The notes under the pieces were generated by a model. That model made no database searches and was not told the origin of the DNA. It worked only from the letters and a program-made list of their open reading frames with translations. A program made the translations under genes and the position numbers. A DNA stretch of 43,421 nt, taken from positions 1 through 43,421 of IMG/VR virus record IMGVR_UViG_3300012354_000002; one strand, given 5' to 3'. Each line of letters begins with the position of its first letter. Positions within the stretch are counted from its first letter, which is position 1. Below, in pieces: positions 23,743-29,168 of this stretch. Source of the DNA: a virus.

Positions 23743-23835
23743 CGAGAGGTCGGACCGGTTCAGCGGTATGTGTGACTCGCGGTAACAGGTAGCTCCAGCT
23801 GGGCTCTCTCGCCGTGACCGTATCGTGACTTGACT

Positions 23836-23890
23836 GGCGCTAGCTTTCGCGGTTGTCTTGTGTGGCAGCAAGCAGGACAGCACGAAAGCT
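23836..23890 (+). promoter_or_regulatory. CGAAAGCT inverted-repeat operator/promoter before the plus-strand cluster
   Basis: GCTAGCTTTCGCGGTTG at 23839-23855 and CACGAAAGCT at 23881-23890 form an inverted pair (AGCTTTCGCG against CACGAAAGCT) about 30 bases apart, immediately upstream of the first plus-strand small gene (ATG 23902). The left copy matches the element found before terL, the 36.4 kb and 37.4 kb genes, in the same orientation to transcription. Confidence 0.6.
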
Positions 23891-23901
23891 CGGAGGCGGA
23901 G

Positions 23902-24066
23902 ATGGACAGGATGTACGGGTTCACCAGTCAGGGTGAGCGGGTGCGCATCTACCGCCACGTGTCGGCCAATGACCACTACGTGGTGCGCCTGGTCCTGGGC
24001 AACGGCCGGGTGCAGCGCCTGGCCCGCACGCTGCCGGCGAGCGAGATCACCTTGGAGGAGAAGTGA
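23902..24066 (+). CDS. 54-aa small basic protein
   Basis: Starts at ATG 23902 behind GGAGGCGGAG; the open frame continues upstream to 23830 but crosses the operator element, so I reject the longer start. The product reads MDRMYGFTSQGERVRIYRHV and continues with Tyr-Val-Val-Arg-Leu strands, a compact basic beta-type peptide. Its end overlaps the next gene's GTG (GTGA). First gene of a rightward cluster of small genes, so likely early expressed. Function unknown. Confidence 0.7.
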   Translation: MDRMYGFTSQGERVRIYRHVSANDHYVVRLVLGNGRVQRLARTLPASEITLEEK

Positions 24067-24275
24067 TCATGGACATGGCGGAGGCTCGGTACCTGGTGAT
24101 CGAGGACACGAGGGAGCAGGACCCTGACCGGATGAAGGGCCGGCCGGACGTCGAAGTGTTGGCGTTCGTCACGGCCGAGTTGTCGGGTGACACGGCGACG
24201 GTGGACATGGTGACGGAGGACGACCCCCAGCTGGGGGCGGCGTACCGCCTAGTGCTGGGCATGACTGTCTCCTGA
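24063..24275 (+). CDS. 70-aa acidic small protein
   Basis: GTG at 24063 overlaps the previous stop; ATG at 24069 lies at better spacing from the GGAGGAG site at 24054-24060 and gives 68 aa. The protein is acidic with two strand-like segments (PDVEVLAFVTAELSGDTATV) and a C-terminal AAYRLVLGMTVS. No motif recognised. Acidic small early proteins of phages often bind host proteins, but that is speculation for this one. Confidence 0.65.
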   Translation: MIMDMAEARYLVIEDTREQDPDRMKGRPDVEVLAFVTAELSGDTATVDMVTEDDPQLGAAYRLVLGMTVS

Positions 24276-24342
24276 TCGGGTTGGGTGGTGCTCGCCGGCA
24301 CGCGAGCACTCGCCCTGTTCGATCAAGTACTTTGAGGAGAGA

Positions 24343-24576
24343 GTGAACGCGATGGGTTGCACCTGCGGTATCCCGAACCTAGCTAACACCCACTACTGCG
24401 TGATCATCGGCAAGGGTGACTCGCGCACTGGTACCGAGACGGACTACGTGAACATCTACGTGTGCTCCGCTCACGACCCCGGTACCGAGGACTTCGACGA
24501 CGTTCGGACCCTTTTCGCCTTCGACGGGCCCGACGAGTGGGACGTGCTTGAGGTCACTCGTACCGAGATCCGCTGA
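24343..24576 (+). CDS. 77-aa Cys-containing unknown protein
   Basis: GTG at 24343 or, with better spacing from GAGGAGAG at 24331-24338, ATG at 24352 (74 aa). The N-terminus reads MGCTCGIPNLANTHYC, giving CxCx10C, with a further Cys in NIYVCSAHDP: four Cys/His that could hold a zinc ion. The C-terminal half is acidic. No family recognised; co-oriented with the other small genes. It is separated from the previous gene by 67 bases that contain nothing obvious. Confidence 0.65.
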   Translation: MNAMGCTCGIPNLANTHYCVIIGKGDSRTGTETDYVNIYVCSAHDPGTEDFDDVRTLFAFDGPDEWDVLEVTRTEIR

Positions 24577-24646
24577 GCAGCTTGCGCCATGCATGTTCGG
24601 GGACGTGTGTGGCGCTGGAAGTTCAGCGATGCGAGAGGATGGGAAC

Positions 24647-24826
24647 ATGAGTGAATTCCGATTGGTGATCAAGACTGACAACGCCGCCTTCGAGGACTAC
24701 CCGCGTGAAGTGGCGCGCATACTGCGCCTAGTCGCCGACAAGGTGGAGGACGGTGAACCAACGGGTTCGGCCCGCGACGCCAACGGCAATACGGTGGCCG
24801 CGTTCGGGCCCGAGGGCCAGCTGTAG
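24647..24826 (+). CDS. 59-aa small protein
   Basis: Starts at ATG 24647 with GAGAGGATGGGAA upstream; the upstream open frame to 24548 overlaps the previous gene and is rejected. The product begins MSEFRLVIKTDNAAFEDYPR, then a helix with ARILRLVADKVEDG and a Gly/Asn turn, ending AAFGPEGQL. A one-domain alpha/beta protein of this look (short strand, helix, strand) recurs in actinobacteriophages without known function, as I recall. Confidence 0.7.
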   Translation: MSEFRLVIKTDNAAFEDYPREVARILRLVADKVEDGEPTGSARDANGNTVAAFGPEGQL

Positions 24827-24837
24827 TAGTCGAGGTA

Positions 24838-24880
24838 GCCCGGAAGGTCAACTGCGCCGGTTCGACTCCGGCGCCGGGCA
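24838..24880 (+). other. tRNA-like minihelix (acceptor stem plus T arm only)
   Basis: Acceptor arms GCCCGG (24838-24843) and CCGGGC (24874-24879) enclose a perfect T arm GCCGG-TTCGACT-CCGGC (24856-24872) with the conserved TTCGA loop, then A-C-G-A. Only 12 bases take the place of the D and anticodon arms. I tried a full-length cloverleaf from 24808 and found no anticodon arm. It is either a degenerate tRNA, a structured RNA, or the 3' end of a host tRNA as in phage attachment sites. The recombinase gene is 16 kb away, which argues against the last reading. Confidence 0.4.
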
Positions 24881-24976
24881 CGACAGTGACGGAGTCATCT
24901 GTCGCTGAGGACCGGTCGAAAACGCGACGGTCTGAACACGTACTGGAATCCCCTGAATTTGTGAGGTGTGTTTGTC

Positions 24977-25180
24977 ATGCGCAAGAACTTCAAGAGCGCG
25001 CTGCTGGTGGCCGCAGTTGCGGCCGTGGCCCTGGCCGGCGTGTCGGTGGGCGTGTTCGCCTACGCGCAGTCGCTGCACGTGGAGCCGGCTCCGGTCACGG
25101 TGACTGGCTGCCCCACCGAGGACAGCTGCATCGTGGACTACAGCCACGGTGCGTGGACCATCACGCAGGCGACCCCGTGA
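24977..25180 (+). CDS. secreted or membrane-anchored 67-aa protein
   Basis: ATG at 24977, about nine bases after GAGGTG. Residues 1-5 are basic (MRKNF), then a hydrophobic segment at about 8-30 (ALLVAAVAAVALAGVSVGVF) like a signal peptide or membrane anchor, and a short exported part with two Cys (TGCPTEDSC) that could form a disulfide. No lipobox Cys near the cleavage site. A surface or envelope-acting early protein, for example superinfection exclusion, is possible; there is no direct evidence. Confidence 0.7.
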   Translation: MRKNFKSALLVAAVAAVALAGVSVGVFAYAQSLHVEPAPVTVTGCPTEDSCIVDYSHGAWTITQATP

Positions 25181-25362
25181 GATGCGCACTGTGCGACCTG
25201 GCCGGCGAGCATGCGGACGAGGTGAGCGAGACCGTGTTCTGCGAGCAGCATGCCGGACCACTGTCGTGGCCGGACTGCACGGTGAACGTGTACTCGGCCG
25301 CGCTGCGCATGGCCGGCTACTACGACCAGGCGTTGCCACTACCGGTGAGGGGCGCGGCGTGA
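25177..25362 (+). CDS. 61-aa Cys/His-rich small protein
   Basis: GTG at 25177 overlaps the previous TGA (GTGA). The product starts VRCALCDLAGEHADEV and contains FCEQHAGPLSWPDC, giving CxxC and CxxH spaced about 16 apart: a likely zinc knuckle. The frame is open further upstream to 24886 but only as a shadow of the neighbouring genes. Tight coupling with both neighbours. Function unknown. Confidence 0.65.
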   Translation: MRCALCDLAGEHADEVSETVFCEQHAGPLSWPDCTVNVYSAALRMAGYYDQALPLPVRGAA

Positions 25363-25529
25363 AGGAGTACTACGTCCAGCGCGGCGACATCTACCTGGAC
25401 GCGCTGTTGGAGGCGCGGAAAGTGGTCGGAGAGCTGACCGGAGGGCAGGCCAGGGAGCTTCAAGATCAGGTCTCGGACCTGATCACGGCGGCGATAGCGA
25501 AGGTGGGCGAACTCGATGACCGATCGTGA
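25359..25529 (+). CDS. 56-aa coiled-coil-like small protein
   Basis: GTG at 25359 overlaps the previous gene's TGA. MKEYYVQRGDIYLDALLEAR then a helix of about 40 residues with Leu/Val/Ile at 3-4 spacing (ELQDQVSDLITAAIAKVGEL), so a dimerising helical protein is likely. No other motif. It overlaps the next gene's start at 25516. Confidence 0.65.
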   Translation: MKEYYVQRGDIYLDALLEARKVVGELTGGQARELQDQVSDLITAAIAKVGELDDRS

Positions 25530-25842
25530 TAAGACATCTGCGGAGCAGCGTGTAGGGAGACCGGATCTTCCTTCGGTCGACCGGCCATCCGGCGCGCCGA
25601 CCATGTCGGATGCGCAGCTGATCGACGCGCTCTCCACTGGAGCGCTCAGTCCCGTGACCACGTGCCCGTGTGGTGTTATGCGTTCGATCATGCCTGCCTT
25701 CCATCGTGCCGCGACTGACCACGACTGCGTGCACCATCCGCGCCGTAGCTGCGGTACCTGTCGCAGCGCTGACCGCATGTTGGCAGGGGTGGTGGCGCGA
25801 CTGCGGGCCGAGGTTGAGCACGGCCCGTTCATCGTCGCGTAG
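25516..25842 (+). CDS. 108-aa Cys-rich unknown protein
   Basis: ATG at 25516 inside the preceding gene. The N-terminal 30 residues are polar and disordered, then MSDAQLIDALSTGALS, and a Cys/His-rich part (TTCPCGVMR...HDCVHHPRRSCGTC) with CxC, C and CxxC, probably a small zinc-binding domain, followed by a helix. Last gene of the plus-strand cluster; its stop is directly next to the stop of the minus-strand gene at 25843 (convergent). Confidence 0.7.
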   Translation: MTDRDKTSAEQRVGRPDLPSVDRPSGAPTMSDAQLIDALSTGALSPVTTCPCGVMRSIMPAFHRAATDHDCVHHPRRSCGTCRSADRMLAGVVARLRAEVEHGPFIVA

Positions 25843-26163
25843 CTATCCTTCCCGGCCATTGTGCTCTGCCTCGTGCAGGTCGAGGACTTGCATGTCCTCC
25901 TCGTATCTGCCGCACGCATAGCACGTGTGGTACAGCCGGTTGATGTGCGCCTCTTTCGACTCGCCATCTAGTGGCTGTAGCCAAGGCTTGGACGGCGGAT
26001 AGTCGCCGGGCTCCGGCGTGTCGATGACGCGTGGAATGTAGGGCTCCGGTTCGACCACGCCGTTGACGATGCGTGCGGTAGCGGAGCTATCCGCCGCTGA
26101 CGCCAGCCCCTTCGCCGTGGCGATTATGCGCCGGACTCGCTCCGGTCCGTACGCGCCACTCAC
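25843..26163 (-). CDS. 106-aa unknown protein with CxxC
   Basis: GTG start at 26163 with GAGGGG seven bases upstream, and translation coupled to a 9-codon leader (26160-26189). The N-terminus is helical (RVRRIIATAKGLASAADSSA), the middle Pro-rich (PEPGDYPPSKPWLQPLDG), and the end carries Cys-His pattern HTCYACGRYEED then LHEAEH, a likely zinc site. No family recognised. It is served by the extended -10 promoter candidate at 26220-26228. Confidence 0.65.
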   Translation of the reverse strand: MSGAYGPERVRRIIATAKGLASAADSSATARIVNGVVEPEPYIPRVIDTPEPGDYPPSKPWLQPLDGESKEAHINRLYHTCYACGRYEEDMQVLDLHEAEHNGREG

Positions 26164-26189
26164 TGCGGCCCCTCATTCGCCCTGCTCAT
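26160..26189 (-). CDS. 9-codon leader peptide (MSRANEGPQ)
   Basis: A tiny ORF: ATG at 26189, stop TGA at 26160-26162, overlapping the GTG of the next gene (GTGA). It is preceded directly by GAGGAGGAGCG, one of the strongest ribosome sites in the genome, which would be wasted on anything other than initiating here. The likely role is translational coupling or attenuation of the 106-aa gene. Too short to be proven from one sequence. Confidence 0.5.
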   Translation of the reverse strand: MSRANEGPQ

Positions 26190-26219
26190 CGCTCCTCCTC
26201 GCGTTCTTGACCTGCGAGG

Positions 26220-26228
26220 ATTGTAACA
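26220..26228 (-). promoter_or_regulatory. extended -10 promoter candidate
   Basis: On the minus strand TGTTACAAT: TGn followed by TACAAT, an extended -10 that does not need a -35. The start of the leader ORF is about 30 bases downstream. It lies about 50 bases from a CGAAAGCTAG element (26274-26291), which could be its operator. Confidence 0.45.
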
Positions 26229-26273
26229 CTCGGGCCCATGCAATTGCAGATGCAATGGAACAGTGCGCATGTC

Positions 26274-26326
26274 TTGCAACGAAAGCTAGCGCAACGTAAG
26301 TTTCAACACGAAAGTCAACTCGAAAG
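26274..26326 (-). promoter_or_regulatory. cluster of CGAAAG elements
   Basis: CGAAAG occurs three times on the plus strand (26280-26285 within CGAAAGCTAGCG; 26309-26314; 26321-26326), so as CTTTCG on the minus strand. The first copy has the full CGAAAGCTAG text. The cluster lies between the divergent starts of the 26163 (minus) and 26335 (plus) genes and could control both. Confidence 0.5.
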
Positions 26327-26334
26327 GCGCTGAC

Positions 26335-26528
26335 ATGAACCACGTCATTGACGAAGCCAGGCTGGCCGAAGTCTCTTGGGCCTCGGCTTCATCGAACCAA
26401 CACGCAACGTAGATCAGGGACTCCGCGGCCTGATTGTCACGGTGGGCGTGCTCATATGTGGCGTGCTCGCCACCTACGCAGTAAGATCGGTACTCCGTCA
26501 ACGAAGGGAGGTCAGTCGCGAAGATTAA
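26335..26528 (+). pseudogene. frameshifted small membrane protein gene
   Basis: Starts at ATG 26335 with GAAAGG eight bases upstream and reads MNHVIDEARLAEVSWASA to a stop at 26412. The -1 frame from 26376 to 26528 reads LGLGFIEPTR, then a strong membrane span (GLIVTVGVLICGVLATYAV) and a basic tail ending VSRED. Joining the two at Ser gives a natural 64-aa one-span protein. Either an indel (real or sequencing) split one gene, or there is a -1 frameshift; no classic slippery heptamer is at the junction (TCTCTTGG). The minus-strand frame here is less plausible. Confidence 0.45.
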
Positions 26529-26546
26529 CTTCCGCATGACACAGCT

Positions 26547-26575
26547 GAGCCCCCGGCACGCTAGACCGGGGGCTC
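26547..26575. terminator. bidirectional terminator hairpin
   Basis: GAGCCCCCGG (26547-26556) and CCGGGGGCTC (26566-26575) form a perfect 10-bp stem with a 9-base loop, between a plus-strand and a minus-strand gene that converge here. No T-tract, as is common in high-GC genomes. Confidence 0.75.
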
Positions 26576-26587
26576 ACGCATGCACTG

Positions 26588-26710
26588 TTACTTCTTCTTG
26601 TAAGGCGGGGGCTTCTTCTTGTCCCCCGGCTTCTCGCCCTTCTTGGCGAAGGGGTTGGGCTTGCCGCCCTTGCCCTTGGGCGGCGGCGGCTTCTTCTTGG
26701 CATCTGCCAT
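26588..26710 (-). CDS. 40-aa lysine/proline-rich peptide
   Basis: ATG at 26710 follows GAGGAGGTGATCAGC, a strong ribosome site; the longer frame to 26857 lies opposite another gene and is rejected. The product is MADAKKKPPPPKGKGG followed by more Lys/Pro/Gly and a terminal KKKPPPYKKK, about 40% Lys. It is intrinsically disordered and extremely basic, so it would bind nucleic acid or other polyanions. Last gene of the leftward operon before the terminator. Unknown family. Confidence 0.7.
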   Translation of the reverse strand: MADAKKKPPPPKGKGGKPNPFAKKGEKPGDKKKPPPYKKK

Positions 26711-26741
26711 GCTGATCACCTCCTCACGTGTTCGACGTAAG

Positions 26742-27074
26742 TCAGGTGCCGAGGTCATCCCAGTTGGTGCCCTCAAAGTGCATGATGGCGAGAGCGTTGA
26801 ACACGACGGCGGCAAGATGATCCTCGTCCCGCTCGCCCAGGCGGTACGCCTCCACATGCCGCATCAGCGAGGCCATGAACCGGGACGAGGGCATGCCCAT
26901 CGCCCAGTTGTTGTCACCATACTTGACGGCGCCGCGCGCCATCAGCTCGGCCACCCTCTTGAGGGGTGCCGCTGCGATCAGGTCGTACCGCGGCTTACCT
27001 TCTTGCGTGTCACGTCTGGCGCCGGAATCGTACTCTTCCCGCTGGCCACTGTCCTTGGTGACGTACTCGGTCAC
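26742..27074 (-). CDS. dATP/dGTP diphosphohydrolase-like (DUF5664)
   Basis: The 110-aa product matches the DUF5664 pattern: GKPRYDLIAAAPLKRVAELM, then ARGAVKYGDNNWAMGM, a helix with FMASLMRHVEAYRLGERDED and a final HLAAVVFNALAIMHFEG. This family is related to the MazG-type all-alpha NTP pyrophosphohydrolases and acts on deoxynucleotides; the acidic pairs around residues 80-95 would bind Mg. In phages with 2-aminoadenine DNA the relative MazZ makes dGMP for PurZ, but no purZ is present here, so a role in adjusting host nucleotide pools is likelier. GTG start overlapping the DUF4406 gene by four bases. Confidence 0.8.
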   Translation of the reverse strand: MTEYVTKDSGQREEYDSGARRDTQEGKPRYDLIAAAPLKRVAELMARGAVKYGDNNWAMGMPSSRFMASLMRHVEAYRLGERDEDHLAAVVFNALAIMHFEGTNWDDLGT

Positions 27075-27385
27075 GCCGCCTTCACCTCATCGCCGAAGCC
27101 GTGCGTCCTGACCGGCATGCGCAAACTCTGAGCCACGTGCACCTCCAGCTGGGCGCCCCTGCTCTGCTCCCAGCCCGGGAGAGCAACAACCTCGTCGCAC
27201 TCAAGCAACTTGACCAAGTCGTAGCGAAGGTAGTCTTCCCACTCCCAGCCCTCGATCACGCCCTTGTCGGCCGGGTTCTCCACCTCGTAGCCCGCAGCGC
27301 GCAGCTGCTCCGCCGCGGCGTTGAAGGCGGGGAAGTTGTGGCCATTGATGCCGGACATCGGGCCCGACACGTAGACGCGCGTCAT
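27071..27385 (-). CDS. DUF4406 nucleoside deoxyribosyltransferase-like protein
   Basis: The 104-aa protein starts MTRVYVSGPMSGINGHNFPA, the signature YVSGPMSGI of DUF4406, and continues with FNAAAEQLRAAGYEVENPAD and DEVVALPGWEQSRGAQLEVH. The fold is that of nucleoside 2-deoxyribosyltransferases (Rossmann-like). The Gly-Pro-Met-Ser loop would bind the nucleotide and the late Glu acts as the nucleophile (GAQLEV). In phages these small enzymes are assigned to nucleotide salvage. It overlaps the exonuclease gene by four bases and DUF5664 by four, a compact nucleotide-metabolism module. Confidence 0.82.
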   Translation of the reverse strand: MTRVYVSGPMSGINGHNFPAFNAAAEQLRAAGYEVENPADKGVIEGWEWEDYLRYDLVKLLECDEVVALPGWEQSRGAQLEVHVAQSLRMPVRTHGFGDEVKAA

Positions 27386-28134
27386 GCGATACCTCGCTCA
27401 TCCACCCTGGCGATAGCCGTCTTGCCCCTTGACCATCCGCCACAGTCATTGCAGCGGTACTGCTGGAAGGTGGACAGTGCGGTGTAGGCGTAGCCTCTGC
27501 GCTCCAGATCCACGCTCGCGCACCTGTTGCAGCAGTGCTCCCGATCCGTGTACAGGCCCATGTGCGGGTGGTTGTGGATGCGGGGCAGCAGCCTGCGGTA
27601 CACGCCCTTGGTGAGACGTACGTCACCGATGTTGTATCGGCGCATGCGTGCCCACGCCCTCTCGTCGCCGGCCATGCACGCCATCCACAAGGCGTGACCC
27701 TCGTGCTTCACCTTCGAGCCCACGCCCAGCTGCTGCGCCACGTTGTCCAGCTTGTTCGACTCGAAGCGGAAGTGCTTACGCACCACTCGCAACAGGTCCA
27801 CGTCCAGGGTGGGTGACTCGACCGGCAGGCCGGCAACCTCGATCTCGGTACGCAGATGCGGTAGGTCGAAGGCGACCTGGTTGTATCCGACCGTGATGTC
27901 CGCCTCGTCCAAGAGGCGCCGGGCCTGCGACACCATCTCTTCCGTGCCGTGGTGGAACTCGGAGTAGAACTCCACCTTGGACTTGTCCTCCCAGGACGCT
28001 GCGAAGCAGATGGTGCGCCCGAACTGCTCCACCTGGGACAGTGGTGTCGAGTGCTTGTCGAACAGCCGCCACTTGTGGACGATGTTGGGTGCGCGTTCGA
28101 TGTCGAGCACCAGAATGCGCGGGCCTGTACTCAC
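27382..28134 (-). CDS. 3'-5' exonuclease (RNase H fold) with C-terminal zinc ribbon
   Basis: The 250-aa protein has the three DEDD motifs: ILVLDIERAPN (D10, E12), VGYNQVAFDLPHL (Exo II, about 85-97) and YNIGDVRLTKGVY (YxxxD, Exo III, about 170). This is like the exonuclease domain of family B polymerases or YprB-type predicted 3'-5' exonucleases, but no polymerase domain follows. Instead residues about 205-240 form a zinc ribbon (CNRC...CNDC). Such stand-alone proteins occur in actinobacteriophages, as I recall. Role in DNA end processing during replication is inferred. Overlaps both neighbours by four bases. Confidence 0.8.
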   Translation of the reverse strand: MSTGPRILVLDIERAPNIVHKWRLFDKHSTPLSQVEQFGRTICFAASWEDKSKVEFYSEFHHGTEEMVSQARRLLDEADITVGYNQVAFDLPHLRTEIEVAGLPVESPTLDVDLLRVVRKHFRFESNKLDNVAQQLGVGSKVKHEGHALWMACMAGDERAWARMRRYNIGDVRLTKGVYRRLLPRIHNHPHMGLYTDREHCCNRCASVDLERRGYAYTALSTFQQYRCNDCGGWSRGKTAIARVDERGIA

Positions 28135-28493
28135 GCGCCCGCCTCTCGCGCCGCACGCAACGCGGCCAGGCGCTGGGCTTCCGCCTGCTTGAACGCCTCG
28201 ATCTGGCGCAAGCGTTCCGCCTCGTCCGCGTCTCGCTGCCCGCCGTTGCGGATGCGATCCGCGGCACTAATGTCGTCCTCCGCCAAGGCGGGCACCTTCC
28301 CTTCGTCCACGATGGCCAAGCCGGAGTAGTCCCCATCCCCCGTCAGATGACAATGCACCTGCTCGACCGCGGCGCCCGCCAGCTCCTCCCGCAACGCCTT
28401 CTGGGCGAACGAGAAGAGGAGGGAAGACATGGTGTGTCTACGCATGTGATCCACCCTCACCATGAGTTGGTAGCTGACGTCTCCGGCGAACAC
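28131..28493 (-). CDS. 120-aa helical unknown protein
   Basis: GTG at 28493, directly after the previous stop; a later in-frame ATG at 28430 would leave a shorter product. The first 30 residues are atypical, the rest has a hydrophilic strand region (EQVHCHLTGDGDYSGLAIVD) and a long charged coiled-coil tail (RLRQIEAFKQAEAQRLAALR). No family recognised. Four-base overlap with the exonuclease gene. Confidence 0.6.
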   Translation of the reverse strand: MFAGDVSYQLMVRVDHMRRHTMSSLLFSFAQKALREELAGAAVEQVHCHLTGDGDYSGLAIVDEGKVPALAEDDISAADRIRNGGQRDADEAERLRQIEAFKQAEAQRLAALRAAREAGA

Positions 28494-28495
28494 GG

Positions 28496-28777
28496 CTAGC
28501 CGGCCGTCTTGCGTGGTCGACCAGGCTGGCGCTTGACTGGTGCCGCAACGGGCGGCTGCACATCGAGACCAAACTCTTCCCTCATTGCGGCCAGGTTGCT
28601 GGCTTCAGCGTCGCTGGCCGGCGTCTGCATCGGCTCGTATCGAGTGACAAGCCAGTCGATCAGGTCGCCGGCCAGCTCTTCCGACATCAGCCGACTGGAG
28701 TCGGGCTGATACAGGTACAGCGTGCCGTCCTCATTGAATCGGACGGTCACGCCACCAATGCGGACCTCGTTGCTCAC
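28496..28777 (-). CDS. 93-aa protein with AT-hook-like C-terminus
   Basis: GTG at 28777 (overlapping the previous TGA) behind GGGGAAG; the open frame extends to 29164 but only as a shadow of three real genes. The N-terminal half is a small beta unit (VRIGGVTVRFNEDGTLYLYQ), then an acidic helix, and the end is VKRQPGRPRKTAG, whose GRPRK core is the AT-hook signature that inserts in the minor groove of AT-rich DNA. This suggests a small DNA-binding regulator or replication accessory. Inference only. Confidence 0.65.
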   Translation of the reverse strand: MSNEVRIGGVTVRFNEDGTLYLYQPDSSRLMSEELAGDLIDWLVTRYEPMQTPASDAEASNLAAMREEFGLDVQPPVAAPVKRQPGRPRKTAG

Positions 28778-28980
28778 GACTTCCCCTTTTTGACGAGAAG
28801 GTAGATCGGGAATCCGACTACGAGCAGGGTTATGGCCCCCGCAATGGGGCCCCAGGTCGGAGCGAGTACACACCACCATGACCAGTCGATGACGTGCGTC
28901 AGCTTGAGCACGACGAAGGCCACGGTGAGCAGAGTGCTGAGTCCGATCCCGCCACTGCTCGAAGAAGTCTTCTCGCTCAC
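28774..28980 (-). CDS. small membrane protein, two spans
   Basis: 68 aa, GTG start overlapping the stop of the preceding gene. Two hydrophobic segments: about 12-28 (IGLSTLLTVAFVVLKLTHVI) and about 38-62 (PTWGPIAGAITLLVVGFPIY) with a Trp-rich turn (IDWSWWCVLAPTW) between, and a Lys-rich C-terminus. This Trp-Ser-Trp-Trp-x-Val-Leu-Ala-Pro pattern recurs in small phage membrane proteins of many hosts, as I recall, without known function. Candidates are holin-like, superinfection exclusion or membrane-associated replication. Confidence 0.72.
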   Translation of the reverse strand: MSEKTSSSSGGIGLSTLLTVAFVVLKLTHVIDWSWWCVLAPTWGPIAGAITLLVVGFPIYLLVKKGKS

Positions 28981-29168
28981 CGCCCAGCCGCCTTCTCGTA
29001 GTCACGGATAGCGCCGGCCAGCTGCCATTGCAGGAACAGTGCGTCCTTGATGTCGAGATCCGCGTGACATCCGAAGTCGGTAGAGATCCCTGAGATCCGG
29101 ACGCGAACGACCTCTTCGAGGGCGGAGAGGCGGAGGTAATACGCCTCAGCTTCCAGGTCTTCAATCAT
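28977..29168 (-). CDS. 63-aa small protein
   Basis: ATG at 29168, inside the end of the primase gene (8-bp overlap); the longer frame to 29237 is rejected. The product is MIEDLEAEAYYLRLSALEEV followed by a strand segment with VRISGISTDFGCHADLDIKD and a helix to KAAGR. Mixed alpha/beta, acidic, one Cys and one His. Unknown function, part of the replication operon. Confidence 0.62.
   Translation of the reverse strand: MIEDLEAEAYYLRLSALEEVVRVRISGISTDFGCHADLDIKDALFLQWQLAGAIRDYEKAAGR

Larger units (their letters stand above)
23420..23835. other. 416-bp non-coding control region, possible origin
   Basis: No credible gene. It holds, in order: C-runs of six at 23465-23490; an AT-rich island around 23545-23575 in an otherwise GC-rich genome; a 16-bp perfect palindrome (23607-23622); a cluster of C-runs at 23670-23691; and a perfect hairpin at 23722-23742. 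An AT-rich melting region with palindromes between divergent transcription units is the best origin candidate in the genome, though no iterated protein-binding sites were found. Confidence 0.5.

Noticed and set aside
24808-24880. A full-length tRNA extending upstream of the minihelix
   Set aside because: The 73-nt fold from 24808 leaves two acceptor mismatches, no pairing anticodon stem and overlaps the end of a gene.
26286-26537. Minus-strand 83-aa ORF across the frameshifted membrane gene
   Set aside because: The plus strand has a better ribosome site and a clean membrane-protein text; the minus frame would run through the CGAAAG cluster.
26742-27385. A 2-aminoadenine (Z-DNA base) pathway because of the MazZ-like DUF5664 gene
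   Set aside because: No PurZ-like adenylosuccinate synthetase and no Z-type polymerase or DatZ are present; DUF5664 is also common in ordinary phages.
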